A stretch of DNA of 11,722 nt from NCBI GenBank assembly GCA_038254525.1, contig JBBSGC010000060.1, positions 1-11,722 on the forward strand, in the 5' to 3' direction. The notes under the pieces are model-generated. The model was not told where the DNA came from and made no database searches. It saw only the letters and a list, made by a program, of their open reading frames with translations. This stretch comes from JBBSGC01 sp038254525 (lineage in GTDB: Bacteria; Actinomycetota; Actinomycetes; Propionibacteriales; Nocardioidaceae). Shown piece by piece: positions 1 through 6,540 of the stretch. Made by a program: the position numbers and the translations under genes. The first letter of the stretch is position 1; every line of letters begins with the position of its first letter.

Positions 1-939
1 GATGCCGGCGAGCTCCACATCGTGCTGGGCGGCCAGCTTGCGGACCAACGGGGTGACGTATGACGACTCGGCGCCGCCGGTGCCCGAGTCGGGGGTGGAG
101 ACCGGACGGGGTGGAGGGGGTGATGCGGGTTGCGCCGGCACCTGTTCGGGACCGGCCTGCCGTTGCGTCTGCGGCTCCGGCGTCGTGGGCGGCAGGTCTT
201 GACGGCGCGGCTCCGGCTGCGCGCCTTCGGTCTCGTCGGCCGACGACTCGCCGCCGCCGCCGCCGACGACGGCGAGCACGGCGCCGACCTCGACCGTCTC
301 GTCCTCGGCGACCTTGATTTCGGTGAGGGTGCCGGCGACCGGCGAGGGGATCTCGGTGTCGACCTTGTCGGTGGACACCTCCAGCAGTGGTTCGTCGACG
401 GCAACGCTGTCACCGACCGACTTCAGCCAGCGGGTGACCGTGCCCTCGGTGACGCTCTCGCCCAGTGCGGGCAGCAACACCTCGGTGCCTCCACCGTCGC
501 GCTGGTCACTGGTGTCGGCCTGCGGTGCCGGCGTCTCGTCCGGTGGCTGCGGACCGGGTTCCTGCTCGCCCTGCGCCGGCTGCTCGTCCTGCGCCGGCTG
601 CTCGTCCTGCGCCGGCTGCACACTCTGCGCCGGCTGCTCGTCCTGCGCCGGCTGCACACTCTGCTCCGGCGGTCCCTCCGCCTCGGCGGCCGGCGGCTCG
701 CTGCCGCCGCCGACGACGGCGAGCACGGCGCCGACCTCGACCGTCTCGTCCTCGGCGACCTTGATCTCGGTGAGGGTGCCGGCGACCGGCGAGGGGATCT
801 CGGTGTCGACCTTGTCGGTGGACACCTCCAGCAGTGGTTCGTCGACGGCGACGCTGTCGCCGACCGACTTCAGCCAGCGGGTGACCGTGCCCTCGGTGAC
901 GCTCTCGCCCAGTGCGGGGAGTGTGACGTCGGTTGCCAT
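1..939 (-). CDS. sucB: Dihydrolipoyl acyltransferase (E2) of a 2-oxoacid dehydrogenase complex, N-terminal part
   Basis: This E2 core protein carries acyl groups on lipoyl arms and transfers them to CoA in the cytoplasmic pyruvate / 2-oxoglutarate dehydrogenase complex. The 313 visible residues contain two lipoyl domains (about 4-79 and 153-228), each with the lipoyl-lysine motif STDKVDTE (K43 and K192). They are joined by a Pro/Gln/Ala-rich linker with QPAQDE-type repeats. A second Pro-rich linker leads into the start of the E3-binding domain (YVTPLVRKLAAQHDVELAG, 294-312). The catalytic domain lies beyond the left edge. The ATG at 939 is preceded by AGGAGA 11 bases upstream. The gene lies 45 bp downstream of lpdA, on the same strand, so the two are probably one operon. 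Actinobacterial proteins of this type are named SucB, but in mycobacteria and corynebacteria the equivalent (DlaT/AceF) acts as the pyruvate dehydrogenase E2. Which substrate this one uses cannot be read here. Confidence 0.95.
   Translation of the reverse strand, partial: MATDVTLPALGESVTEGTVTRWLKSVGDSVAVDEPLLEVSTDKVDTEIPSPVAGTLTEIKVAEDETVEVGAVLAVVGGGSEPPAAEAEGPPEQSVQPAQDEQPAQSVQPAQDEQPAQDEQPAQGEQEPGPQPPDETPAPQADTSDQRDGGGTEVLLPALGESVTEGTVTRWLKSVGDSVAVDEPLLEVSTDKVDTEIPSPVAGTLTEIKVAEDETVEVGAVLAVVGGGGGESSADETEGAQPEPRRQDLPPTTPEPQTQRQAGPEQVPAQPASPPPPRPVSTPDSGTGGAESSYVTPLVRKLAAQHDVELAGI
256..471 (-). repeat. Lipoyl-domain repeat, copy 2 (membrane-distal to the N terminus of sucB)
   Basis: This is a 216-bp direct repeat of 703-918, offset by exactly 447 bp (149 codons). 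I count three mismatches (319 vs 766, 403 vs 850, 412 vs 859), all synonymous, so the encoded lipoyl domains are identical over the repeat. It contains lipoyl lysine K192 (codon 364-366). Confidence 0.95.
565..672 (-). repeat. 18-bp tandem repeat in the sucB inter-lipoyl linker
   Basis: Six 18-bp units lie head to tail, with plus-strand unit ctcgtcctgcgccggctg and the sixth unit degenerate. The two inner units at 583-600 and 601-618 are identical, the unit at 637-654 is the same, and the units at 619 and 655 begin cacact instead. On the coding strand each unit adds six residues, reading QPAQDE, QPAQSV or QPAQGE. The array keeps the reading frame, so gain or loss of units would only change linker length. 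Confidence 0.93.
703..918 (-). repeat. Lipoyl-domain repeat, copy 1 (N-terminal)
   Basis: This is the partner of the 256-471 repeat and encodes the first lipoyl domain, with lipoyl lysine K43 (codon 811-813). The match ends abruptly at both sides: the 5' protein ends (MATDVT against GTEVL) and the flanking linkers are unrelated. Confidence 0.95.
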
Positions 940-984
940 GGCTACACCTGTCTCCTCGAGCAACATGCCGAACGGCAGGCTGGT

Positions 985-2364
985 TCAGCTGTGCGAGTGC
1001 AGAGGCTTGCCGGCCAGGGCCAGGGCCGCCTCGCCGAGCGACTCGCTCTGTGTGGGGTGCGGGTGGATGAGCTGCGCGACGTCCTCGGGGTAGGCCTCCC
1101 AGTTGACGATCAGGGAAGCCTCGCCGACCTGCTCGCCCATCCGCGTACCGATCATGTGGACGCCCACGATCGGACCATCCTTCTGGCGGACCAGCTTCAC
1201 GACCCCGGCGGTCTGCAGGATCTTGCTCCGACCGTTGCCGGCCAGGTTGTACTCGAAGGTGTCGACCTCGCCGTAGACCTCCCGAGCCTGCACCTCGGTG
1301 AGACCGACCGACGCGACCTCCGGGTCGCAGTAGGTCACGCGCGGGATGCCCGAGTCGATGATCGGCATCGGGTCGAGCCCGGCGATCTCCTCGGCGACGA
1401 AGATTCCGTGACCGAAGCCGCGGTGCGCCAGCTGCAGGCCCGGCACCAGGTCGCCCACCGCGTAGACGCCTGCGACGTTGGTCCGCAGCCGCTCGTCGGT
1501 GAGCACGAAACCCCGGTCGACCGTGACCCCGGCATCCTCATAGCCGAAGCCCTGGGAGTTCGGCCCACGTCCGACAGCCACGAGCAGCACGTCGCCCTGC
1601 ACGGTGTCGCCGCTGTCCAAGGTGACGTCGACACCGTTGTCGTCAGAGGTGACCGAGGCGAACTTTGCGTTGGTCCGGAAGTTGATCTTGCGCTTGCGGA
1701 ACGCCCGCTCCAGGTTCTTGCTCAGGAGCTCGTCCTCCAGCGGCACCAGATGGGGCAGCGCCTCGATGATCGTCACCTCGGCGCCGAAGGAGCGCCACAC
1801 GCTGGCGAACTCGACGCCGATCGTCGAGCCGCCGATGATGACCGCGCTCTTCGGGACAAAGTCCATGCCGAGGGCCTGGTCGCTGGTCATCACCCGACCG
1901 CCGATCTCGAGGCCCGGCAACGACCGCGCGTACGAGCCGGTTGCCAGCACCACGTTCCGGCCGGTCAGCCGTCGACCGGCAACCTCCACAGTGTCGCGCG
2001 CGGTGAGCCGCCCCTCGCCCTGGACCACGTCAATGCTGGCTGCCCCGAGCAGCCCCTGCAGGCCCTTGTAGAGGCCGCTGACCACGCCATCCTTGTAGGA
2101 GTTGACCGTGGGCATGTCGATGCCCTCGAACGAGGCGTTCACACCGACCGACGAGCCGTGGTTGACCTCGTCGGCGACCTCGGCGGCGTGGAGCAGTGCC
2201 TTCGTGGGGATGCAACCTCGGTGCAGGCAGGTGCCACCCACCTTGTCCTTCTCCACCAGCGCCACCGTCAGGCCGAGCTGTGCGGCGCGTAGCGCGCAGG
2301 CGTAGCCGCCGCTGCCTGCGCCGAGGATCACTAGGTCGTAGGGGCTGTCGGCGTTGTCCGCCAC
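985..2364 (-). CDS. lpdA: Dihydrolipoamide dehydrogenase (E3)
   Basis: This FAD enzyme reoxidises dihydrolipoyl groups of 2-oxoacid dehydrogenase and glycine cleavage complexes, using NAD+. Its 459 residues are normal length. They show the FAD motif GAGSGG (15-20), the redox disulfide in GGTCLHRGCIPTKALL (C46, C51), the second FAD motif at YAVGD (301-305), the dimerisation domain, and the catalytic His-Glu pair in HPHPTQSE (H436, E441). The NAD-binding motif reads GGSTIG (178-183), so the second glycine of the usual GxGxxG is Ser180. The start is GTG at 2364, with GGAGG five bases upstream. The gene is first in the lpdA-sucB operon, which puts E3 beside its E2. The sequence is clearly of the Lpd family rather than mercuric reductase or glutathione reductase, judging by the E2 neighbour and the C-terminal motif. 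Confidence 0.96.
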   Translation of the reverse strand: MADNADSPYDLVILGAGSGGYACALRAAQLGLTVALVEKDKVGGTCLHRGCIPTKALLHAAEVADEVNHGSSVGVNASFEGIDMPTVNSYKDGVVSGLYKGLQGLLGAASIDVVQGEGRLTARDTVEVAGRRLTGRNVVLATGSYARSLPGLEIGGRVMTSDQALGMDFVPKSAVIIGGSTIGVEFASVWRSFGAEVTIIEALPHLVPLEDELLSKNLERAFRKRKINFRTNAKFASVTSDDNGVDVTLDSGDTVQGDVLLVAVGRGPNSQGFGYEDAGVTVDRGFVLTDERLRTNVAGVYAVGDLVPGLQLAHRGFGHGIFVAEEIAGLDPMPIIDSGIPRVTYCDPEVASVGLTEVQAREVYGEVDTFEYNLAGNGRSKILQTAGVVKLVRQKDGPIVGVHMIGTRMGEQVGEASLIVNWEAYPEDVAQLIHPHPTQSESLGEAALALAGKPLHSHS

Positions 2365-2544
2365 CGGGTCCTCCGTGCCGTCCGTCGGCCCAGCCGGTGC
2401 CAGCGGGCCGGGGGCGAGGTCGTCGCCGCCGCGGCCATCCTGTCACCCGGGCGGAGCCACTTGCCACCGGGGAGCGGCGTCGCCGGTGAGGCACACTGGG
2501 TCTGCGGCCGACGTCGGCCAGCGCGGCGGGAGAGGACTCAACGC
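2365..2544. promoter_or_regulatory. Divergent intergenic region between lpdA and the 2545 gene
   Basis: This 180-bp region must hold the starts of two divergent transcripts. I find no convincing TANNNT box. Weak candidates are CAGGAT on the minus strand (2442-2437) for lpdA and CACACT on the plus strand (2492-2497) for the downstream small gene. A perfect 14-bp palindrome, GGCCGACGTCGGCC, lies at 2506-2519, in what would be the leader of the small gene. Confidence 0.4.
2506..2519. repeat. 14-bp perfect palindrome upstream of the 2545 gene
   Basis: GGCCGACGTCGGCC is its own reverse complement. It lies 25 bp before the start codon at 2545 and upstream of the ribosome binding site. It could be an operator half-site pair, but a palindrome this long is not rare in DNA of this base composition. 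Confidence 0.35.
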
Positions 2545-2889
2545 ATGGGGTTGCTTGGACGGCTGTCGCGGCGCAGGGGCTCCGGAACCCTGACGTCGGA
2601 CCGCGGCTCGCAGAGTCTCGACCGACAGCACCTCGACGAGTTCGTCGCCACCCGGCAGGGGGTCGAGGGCTTCGTCGAGCCGCGGACCACGGTCACCGAG
2701 ACGACGTTGCTGTTGGTGGGTCTCGACGGTGAGTGGACGCGGCGGCGGGTGCCGTCGGCGGCCTGGGCGCACGACTTCTGCAACCGGCTGGGAGTGCCGA
2801 GCTACGACGCGGCCGTGGTCGGCTACCCGCAGCGGATGCGGGACTTCAACCGGCGGCAGACCCGCGGGGGCACATCCTCCGCTGGGTGA
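2545..2889 (+). CDS. Conserved actinobacterial protein of unknown function (114 aa)
   Basis: I cannot assign a function. The protein has 114 residues, no signal peptide and no membrane helix. It starts with a basic stretch (MGLLGRLSRRRG). The central part reads FVATRQGVEGFVEPRTTVTE (38-57), followed by a strand-rich LLLVGLDGEWTRRRV, and a C-terminal section ends in VVGYPQRMRDFNRR. Blocks of this kind recur, as I remember them, in short actinobacterial proteins encoded beside lpd and pepA. The ATG at 2545 is preceded by GGGAGAGG with nine bases between, and coding statistics look real on this strand. The gene runs convergently into pepA, with four bases between the stop codons. Basic residues and WTRRR suggest nucleic-acid or membrane-surface contact, but that is only a guess. 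Confidence 0.82.
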   Translation: MGLLGRLSRRRGSGTLTSDRGSQSLDRQHLDEFVATRQGVEGFVEPRTTVTETTLLLVGLDGEWTRRRVPSAAWAHDFCNRLGVPSYDAAVVGYPQRMRDFNRRQTRGGTSSAG

Positions 2890-2893
2890 GCCA

Positions 2894-4399
2894 TCAGCCG
2901 CTTGCGCCGTCAGCCTGCTCGGCGAGCGACTGCGCGAACCGCACCAGCGTCCGGACCCCGGCCCCGGTGCCGCCCTTGGGCGTATAGCCGTAGGGCTCGC
3001 CGTCGTTGAACGCCGGGCCCGCGATGTCCAGGTGCGCCCAGCGGGCTTCGTCGACGAACTCCCGCAGGAAGGCTGCGGCGAACAGGGCGCCGCCGTACGG
3101 CTCGGGGTTGTGCTGACGGATGTCGGCGACCGCCGAGGAGCGCACCTTCGCCTTCATCTCCTCGGCGATGGGTAGTGGCCACATCGACTCACCGGCGAGC
3201 CGGGCGGTGGCCGGGATCGCGTCACGAAGCCCGTCGTCGTTGGACAGCACGCCGCTCGTTCGGGTGCCGAGACCGACCACGCAGGCGCCGGTGAGGGTGG
3301 CGACGTCGACGATCATGTCGGGCTGCTCCTCCCGGGCGAGCACCAGCGCATCGGCGAGCACGAGCCGCCCCTCGGCGTCGGTGTTGTGCACCTCGACCGT
3401 CGTGCCGTTGCGGATCCGGAGCACGTCGCCGGGCCTGGTCGCAGACCCGCTCGGCATGTTCTCCGCGAGTGCGGCGTAGCAGCTGATCTGGACCGGCAGA
3501 CCCAGCGCGGCGATCGCGTACGTGGCGTTGACCACCGCCGCCGCACCCGCCATGTCGCACTTCATGGTCATCAGGCCGGCCGTGGTCTTCAGGGTCAGCC
3601 CACCCGAGTCGTAGGTGATGCCCTTGCCGACCAGCGCCAGCGACGCCACCGGCCGGCGCGGCGTGTACGTCACCTTCACCAGCCGCGGTGGGTTCACCGA
3701 TCCCTGCCCCACTCCGAGGATGCCGCCGCACCGCTCATCGAGCAGCCGGTTCTCGTCCCAGACGCTGACCTTGACCCGGCTTGGCGTGTCGAGAGCCGTC
3801 ACCTCGTCGGCGAACCGCTGGGGCGTGAGGTCACGGGCCGGAGTGTTGACCCAGTCGCGGGCCCGGTTGACGGCGGCGCAGACCTGCTCGGCGTTCGCGA
3901 GTGCGGCCTTGGCCGCCTTCTCGCGGGCGATGTCGGTGACCACCATGACCGCGCCCACTGGGTCCTGGTCGGCGGCACTCTTGTATGCGGTGAAGGCGTA
4001 GCCACCGAGCAGCACCCCCTCGCAGACCGCGCGCAGCTCTTCGTCGTCTCCGGCGGGAAGCGCAAGAACGGCGGTGGCTGCGTCGTGCACCGCCCGGATC
4101 CCGGCCCCGGCCGCGCTGCGCAGAGTCTCCGCGCTGACCTGCTGGGGGTCTCCTACACCCACCACCACGACCAACGGGGCCTGGACGGCGCCCGCGCCGG
4201 ACAGCGAAGCCAGCTCTCCGAGCTTGCCGCTGAACCCGAGCTTGGACAGCACCGGATGGAAGCTGCGGCCGAACGCCTTGGCGACCGAGTCCCCGGGTGC
4301 CATCGCGACCAGTCGCTGGTCGGCCCGGCCGACCGCGATGACCACCGCATCGGCACGCGTACTGGCCGGGTTGGCTGCGCGCAGGGTGAGCGTGGTCAC
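2894..4399 (-). CDS. pepA: Leucyl aminopeptidase (M17 family)
   Basis: This cytoplasmic, hexameric two-metal exopeptidase removes N-terminal residues during protein turnover. Its 501 residues comprise an N-terminal M17 domain (about 1-165) and a C-terminal catalytic domain. All active-site positions known from E. coli PepA are present at a constant offset of 11: metal ligands K259, D264, D282, D341 and E343, and catalytic K271 and R345. They lie in GKGITYDSGG, MKCDMAGAA and the family signature NTDAEGRL. The start is GTG at 4399. An in-frame stop upstream rules out any earlier start, and no Shine-Dalgarno is obvious. The gene is divergent from gcvT across 122 bp and convergent with the small gene at 2545. 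In mycobacteria the homologue is called pepB. E. coli PepA also binds DNA, but nothing here tests that. Confidence 0.96.
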   Translation of the reverse strand: MTTLTLRAANPASTRADAVVIAVGRADQRLVAMAPGDSVAKAFGRSFHPVLSKLGFSGKLGELASLSGAGAVQAPLVVVVGVGDPQQVSAETLRSAAGAGIRAVHDAATAVLALPAGDDEELRAVCEGVLLGGYAFTAYKSAADQDPVGAVMVVTDIAREKAAKAALANAEQVCAAVNRARDWVNTPARDLTPQRFADEVTALDTPSRVKVSVWDENRLLDERCGGILGVGQGSVNPPRLVKVTYTPRRPVASLALVGKGITYDSGGLTLKTTAGLMTMKCDMAGAAAVVNATYAIAALGLPVQISCYAALAENMPSGSATRPGDVLRIRNGTTVEVHNTDAEGRLVLADALVLAREEQPDMIVDVATLTGACVVGLGTRTSGVLSNDDGLRDAIPATARLAGESMWPLPIAEEMKAKVRSSAVADIRQHNPEPYGGALFAAAFLREFVDEARWAHLDIAGPAFNDGEPYGYTPKGGTGAGVRTLVRFAQSLAEQADGASG

Positions 4400-4438
4400 G
4401 AGTCGTTGGTCCCAACTGTCGATGCCGCTGATGCGCTC

Positions 4439-4444
4439 ACCCTA
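4439..4444 (-). promoter_or_regulatory. Candidate -10 box for pepA
   Basis: On the minus strand the six bases read TAGGGT, matching the actinobacterial TANNNT -10 consensus. A start near 4432 would give a leader of about 33 bases before the GTG at 4399. No good -35 hexamer is seen. Confidence 0.45.
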
Positions 4445-4509
4445 GACCTGCGAACGGCTGCCTCCTGGGAGCCGGCCGGTGGTGCTCCGGGGGCTCTACG
4501 GCGCTGTTG

Positions 4510-4515
4510 TACGTT
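4510..4515 (+). promoter_or_regulatory. Candidate -10 box for leaderless gcvT transcript
   Basis: TACGTT matches TANNNT and is followed by six bases (ccgccc) and then the ATG at 4522. Transcription would therefore begin at or next to the start codon. This favours 4522 over the TTG at 4507, which would overlap the box. Confidence 0.6.
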
Positions 4516-4521
4516 CCGCCC

Positions 4522-5649
4522 ATGACGTCTTCCGGACCGCCCGCCGGTGGCGGGCTGCTCAGCTCGCCGCTGCGCGAGCGGCACCTCGCCCTGGGCGCCA
4601 GGATGGCGGCGTTCGGCGGCTGGGAGATGCCGCTCGAGTACGCCGGCGGAGGGGTGCTCAAGGAGCACGCCGTCGTCCGTGGAGGCGTCGGGATGTTCGA
4701 CGTCAGCCACCTTGGCAAGGTGTCGGTGCGCGGCCCGGGCGCGGCCGTGTTCGTCAACGAGTGCCTGACCAACGACCTGGGCAGGATCGCGCCGGGTTCG
4801 GCTCAGTACACGCTGTGCTGCGCCGAGGACGGTGGCGTCGTCGACGACCTGATCGTCTACCTGCACAGCGAAGACGAGGTCTTCTGCGTGCCCAATGCCG
4901 CTAACGCATCGCAGGTGTGCCGGCTGCTTCGCAGGGCCGCCCCCTCCGGGGTCGAGGTCACCGACGAGCACCGGGGACATGCGGTAGTCGCCGTCCAGGG
5001 GCCCCTAAGCGACGAGGTGCTGAGCGCGGTCGGCCTGCCGGTGGGCCATCCGTACATGTCCTTCGTCGAGACCGAGCGCGACGGCTCACCGGTCGTCGTC
5101 TGCCGGACCGGCTACACCGGCGAGCGCGGGTATGAGCTCGTGTTGCCCTGGACGGCGGCCCCCGAGCTGTGGGACGCGCTGTTGGCTGCCGGCGAGCCAG
5201 CTCAGATCAGAGCCTGCGGCCTGGGAGCTCGAGACACGTTGCGCACCGAGATGGGCTATCCGTTGCACGGGCAAGACATCTCCCTCGACGTCACGCCCGT
5301 GCAGGCGCGCCTCGGCTGGGCCGTCGGCTGGCAGAAGCCCCGGTTCTGGGGTCGGGACACGTTGCTGGCCGAGAAGGAGGCCGGTCCCAGGCGAACGCTG
5401 CGCGGCCTGGTCGCCAATGGCCGGGGAATCGCGCGCCCCGGCATGCGGGTGCTGCTCACTCGCGACTTTCCCGTGGGCTTGGTCACGTCGGGGACGTTCT
5501 CCCCGACCCGCCGGGCGGGCATCGCGCTGGCGCTGCTCGACCCGCAGGTCAGTGAGGGCGCCGAGGTCAGCGTCGACGTACGCGGCCGCCGCGAGATCTT
5601 CACGGTGACCAGACCACCGTTCGTGCAACCCACGGTCCGCGCGTCCTAG
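4522..5649 (+). CDS. gcvT: Aminomethyltransferase, glycine cleavage system T protein
   Basis: T protein takes the aminomethyl group from lipoylated H protein and gives ammonia and 5,10-methylene-tetrahydrofolate. The 375 residues match the usual length. Family motifs are present in order: FGGWEMPLEY (31-40), VGMFDVSHLGKV (56-67), GGVVDDLIVY (104-113, with the folate-binding Asp of the family), RTGYTGERGYEL (195-206), GLGARDTLRTEMGYPLHG (233-250) and TSGTFSPTR (322-330). I place the start at the ATG at 4522. No Shine-Dalgarno precedes it, but a TACGTT -10 box lies six bases upstream, as for a leaderless mRNA. The intergenic region is too short for a tandem glycine riboswitch. Other gcv genes are not in the window, and lpdA nearby could supply the L protein. 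A folate-binding YgfZ-like protein is an alternative family, but the full set of GcvT motifs argues against it. Confidence 0.95.
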   Translation: MTSSGPPAGGGLLSSPLRERHLALGARMAAFGGWEMPLEYAGGGVLKEHAVVRGGVGMFDVSHLGKVSVRGPGAAVFVNECLTNDLGRIAPGSAQYTLCCAEDGGVVDDLIVYLHSEDEVFCVPNAANASQVCRLLRRAAPSGVEVTDEHRGHAVVAVQGPLSDEVLSAVGLPVGHPYMSFVETERDGSPVVVCRTGYTGERGYELVLPWTAAPELWDALLAAGEPAQIRACGLGARDTLRTEMGYPLHGQDISLDVTPVQARLGWAVGWQKPRFWGRDTLLAEKEAGPRRTLRGLVANGRGIARPGMRVLLTRDFPVGLVTSGTFSPTRRAGIALALLDPQVSEGAEVSVDVRGRREIFTVTRPPFVQPTVRAS

Positions 5650-5652
5650 AGT
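5647..5652 (+). promoter_or_regulatory. Candidate -10 box overlapping the gcvT stop codon
   Basis: TAGAGT fits TANNNT, and its first three bases are the TAG stop codon of gcvT. Six bases (gcggcc) then lead to the ATG at 5659, the same spacing as for gcvT. The 68-residue gene may thus have its own leaderless transcript besides read-through from gcvT. Confidence 0.5.
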
Positions 5653-5658
5653 GCGGCC

Positions 5659-5865
5659 ATGGCATGGACGTGGCGGCTGGAGGACGCCGCCGGGGAGCCG
5701 GTGGCCGCCGCAGAGGCCGGCGACCCGTCCTTCCCCAGCCGGGCCGACGCCGAGTCGTGGGTCGGCGAGTGCTGGCAGGAGCTGGCCGAGGCCGGCGTCG
5801 ACCAGGTGCGCCTGTTCGAGGACGAGCGCGAGGTCTACGGCCCGATGAGCCTGCACAGTCCCTGA
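5659..5865 (+). CDS. Conserved small actinobacterial protein of unknown function (68 aa)
   Basis: The function is unknown. The protein is acidic and soluble-looking, 68 residues long, with no membrane helix or metal motif. It begins MAWTWRLED, has SRADAESWVGECWQELAEAG in the middle (27-46), and ends DQVRLFEDEREVYGPMSLHSP. I recall short proteins with the WTWR start and the VYGPMSLH end from other actinobacteria, so I take it to be a real conserved family. The start lies nine bases after the gcvT stop. No Shine-Dalgarno is seen, but a TAGAGT box six bases upstream suggests a leaderless start. The next gene is convergent, with seven bases between stops. Predicted secondary structure (a strand pair, a helix, then a strand) is an inference from the pattern of residues. 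Confidence 0.8.
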   Translation: MAWTWRLEDAAGEPVAAAEAGDPSFPSRADAESWVGECWQELAEAGVDQVRLFEDEREVYGPMSLHSP

Positions 5866-5872
5866 GGACGGC

Positions 5873-6460
5873 TCAGTAGCTCGCTTCGAGCTGCTGGCCA
5901 CGCCGCACCTGCGGCTTCGGCAAGCGCAGCCGACGAAGCTGGGAGCTACGCAGCAACGTGTACAAGATGGCCCCGCGCGTGCTGTCGCCGGGGAAGCGCC
6001 GGCTCAGCTCGCGGCGGGTCTTGATCGTCAGCCAGACCGTGTCCCCGATGGTGGCGATGATGGTGACCAGCCAGGCCAGGCCCTGCAGATTGGTGCCGGC
6101 GAAGCCGAGCACGACGATCAGCACCAGCAGCGGCAGCAGGAACTCCGCGACGCTGAAGCGCGCGTCGACGAGGTCTCGGCAGAAGCGGCGCACCTTGCCC
6201 TGGTCACGTGCCGGCAGATAGCGGTCCTCGCCGGTGCGCAACGCCGACTGAGTCTTCATCCGCTCCTCATAGCGGCGCTTGCGCAGCTGCTGGCTGGCTT
6301 CCTTGCGGGTCTTCGGTGGGGTCATCCGCTGCTTGCGGTAGGCCTGTGCGTCGCGGCGCTTCGGAGTCGGCCGACCCTTGCCCTGCAGCTGGTCCAACCG
6401 GTCCTCGACGATCTGGTCGGAGGTGGCCTGTTCGCTGTCCTTGCGGTGGCGTCCGAACAC
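5873..6460 (-). CDS. DUF3043 family membrane protein
   Basis: This actinobacterial membrane protein of unknown function has 195 residues. A long, highly charged cytoplasmic region (1-100) includes GKGRPTPKRRDAQAYRKQR (27-45) and DRYLPARDQGKVRRFCRDLVDAR (79-101). It is followed by two hydrophobic helices (about 105-121 and 126-146) and a basic tail. This matches my memory of the DUF3043 pattern. The reading frame stays open far upstream, but the sequence there is antisense to pspA. I choose GTG at 6460, which begins MFGRHRKD and has GAGG nine bases before it. The gene is divergent from pspA across 87 bp with a shared dyad, so a link to the Psp membrane-stress system is plausible but unproven. 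Confidence 0.85.
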   Translation of the reverse strand: MFGRHRKDSEQATSDQIVEDRLDQLQGKGRPTPKRRDAQAYRKQRMTPPKTRKEASQQLRKRRYEERMKTQSALRTGEDRYLPARDQGKVRRFCRDLVDARFSVAEFLLPLLVLIVVLGFAGTNLQGLAWLVTIIATIGDTVWLTIKTRRELSRRFPGDSTRGAILYTLLRSSQLRRLRLPKPQVRRGQQLEASY

Positions 6461-6498
6461 AGGCTGTGGCCTCGCTGCGAGAGGTGGGCGGAGCGCCC

Positions 6499-6504
6499 AG
6501 CGTA
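6499..6504 (-). promoter_or_regulatory. Candidate -10 box for the DUF3043 gene
   Basis: On the minus strand this reads TACGCT, a TANNNT match. Initiation near 6492 would leave a leader of about 31 bases carrying the GAGG ribosome binding site. A second TACGCT on the same strand lies at 6536-6531. Confidence 0.45.
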
Positions 6505-6509
6505 CTGCC

Positions 6510-6534
6510 CGCTCGCCCTGGTCTGCGGCGAGCG
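6510..6534. promoter_or_regulatory. Inverted repeat (candidate operator) between pspA and DUF3043 gene
   Basis: The arms CGCTCGCC (6510-6517) and GGCGAGCG (6527-6534) are perfect reverse complements, separated by nine bases. The right arm abuts the pspA -10 box at 6535. The left arm lies five bases from the -10 box of the opposite gene. The dyad therefore covers the -35/spacer zones of both divergent promoters. No regulator gene is adjacent, and the spacing does not fit the ClgR site I know (CGC-N5-GCG). Confidence 0.5.
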
Positions 6535-6540
6535 TAAGGT
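6535..6540 (+). promoter_or_regulatory. Candidate -10 box for leaderless pspA transcript
   Basis: TAAGGT is followed by seven bases (ttgccgc) and the ATG at 6548. No Shine-Dalgarno is present, so the geometry suggests leaderless initiation. The -35 zone is occupied by the dyad at 6510-6534 and shows no TTGAC-like hexamer, which may mean the promoter depends on an activator. Confidence 0.6.

Noticed and set aside
565..672. CRISPR array
   Set aside because: The 18-bp units are contiguous, have no spacers, keep the coding frame and encode a Pro/Gln linker of the E2 protein.
130..2292. A 720-codon plus-strand open frame across sucB and lpdA
   Set aside because: It is antisense to two clear genes. 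Its translation is Arg/Leu/Asp/His-rich and repetitive, as expected of a shadow frame in GC-rich DNA, and matches no family.
4459..4500. GAGCC/GGCTC and CTCC-TG-GGAG inverted repeats before gcvT
   Set aside because: Arms of four to five bases are expected by chance at this base composition and do not line up with either -10 box.
4400..4521. Glycine riboswitch before gcvT
   Set aside because: The gap is 122 bp, shared with the pepA promoter, and the gcvT start looks leaderless, so there is no room for a tandem or single aptamer plus expression platform.
3386..4525. A 379-codon plus-strand open frame antisense to pepA
   Set aside because: pepA on the minus strand has a complete M17 active site; the plus-strand frame has no recognisable domain or ribosome binding site.
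6490..6510. ClgR-type operator before pspA
   Set aside because: CGC-CCA-GCG near 6495-6503 has a three-base spacer, whereas ClgR sites as I know them are CGC-N5-GCG.
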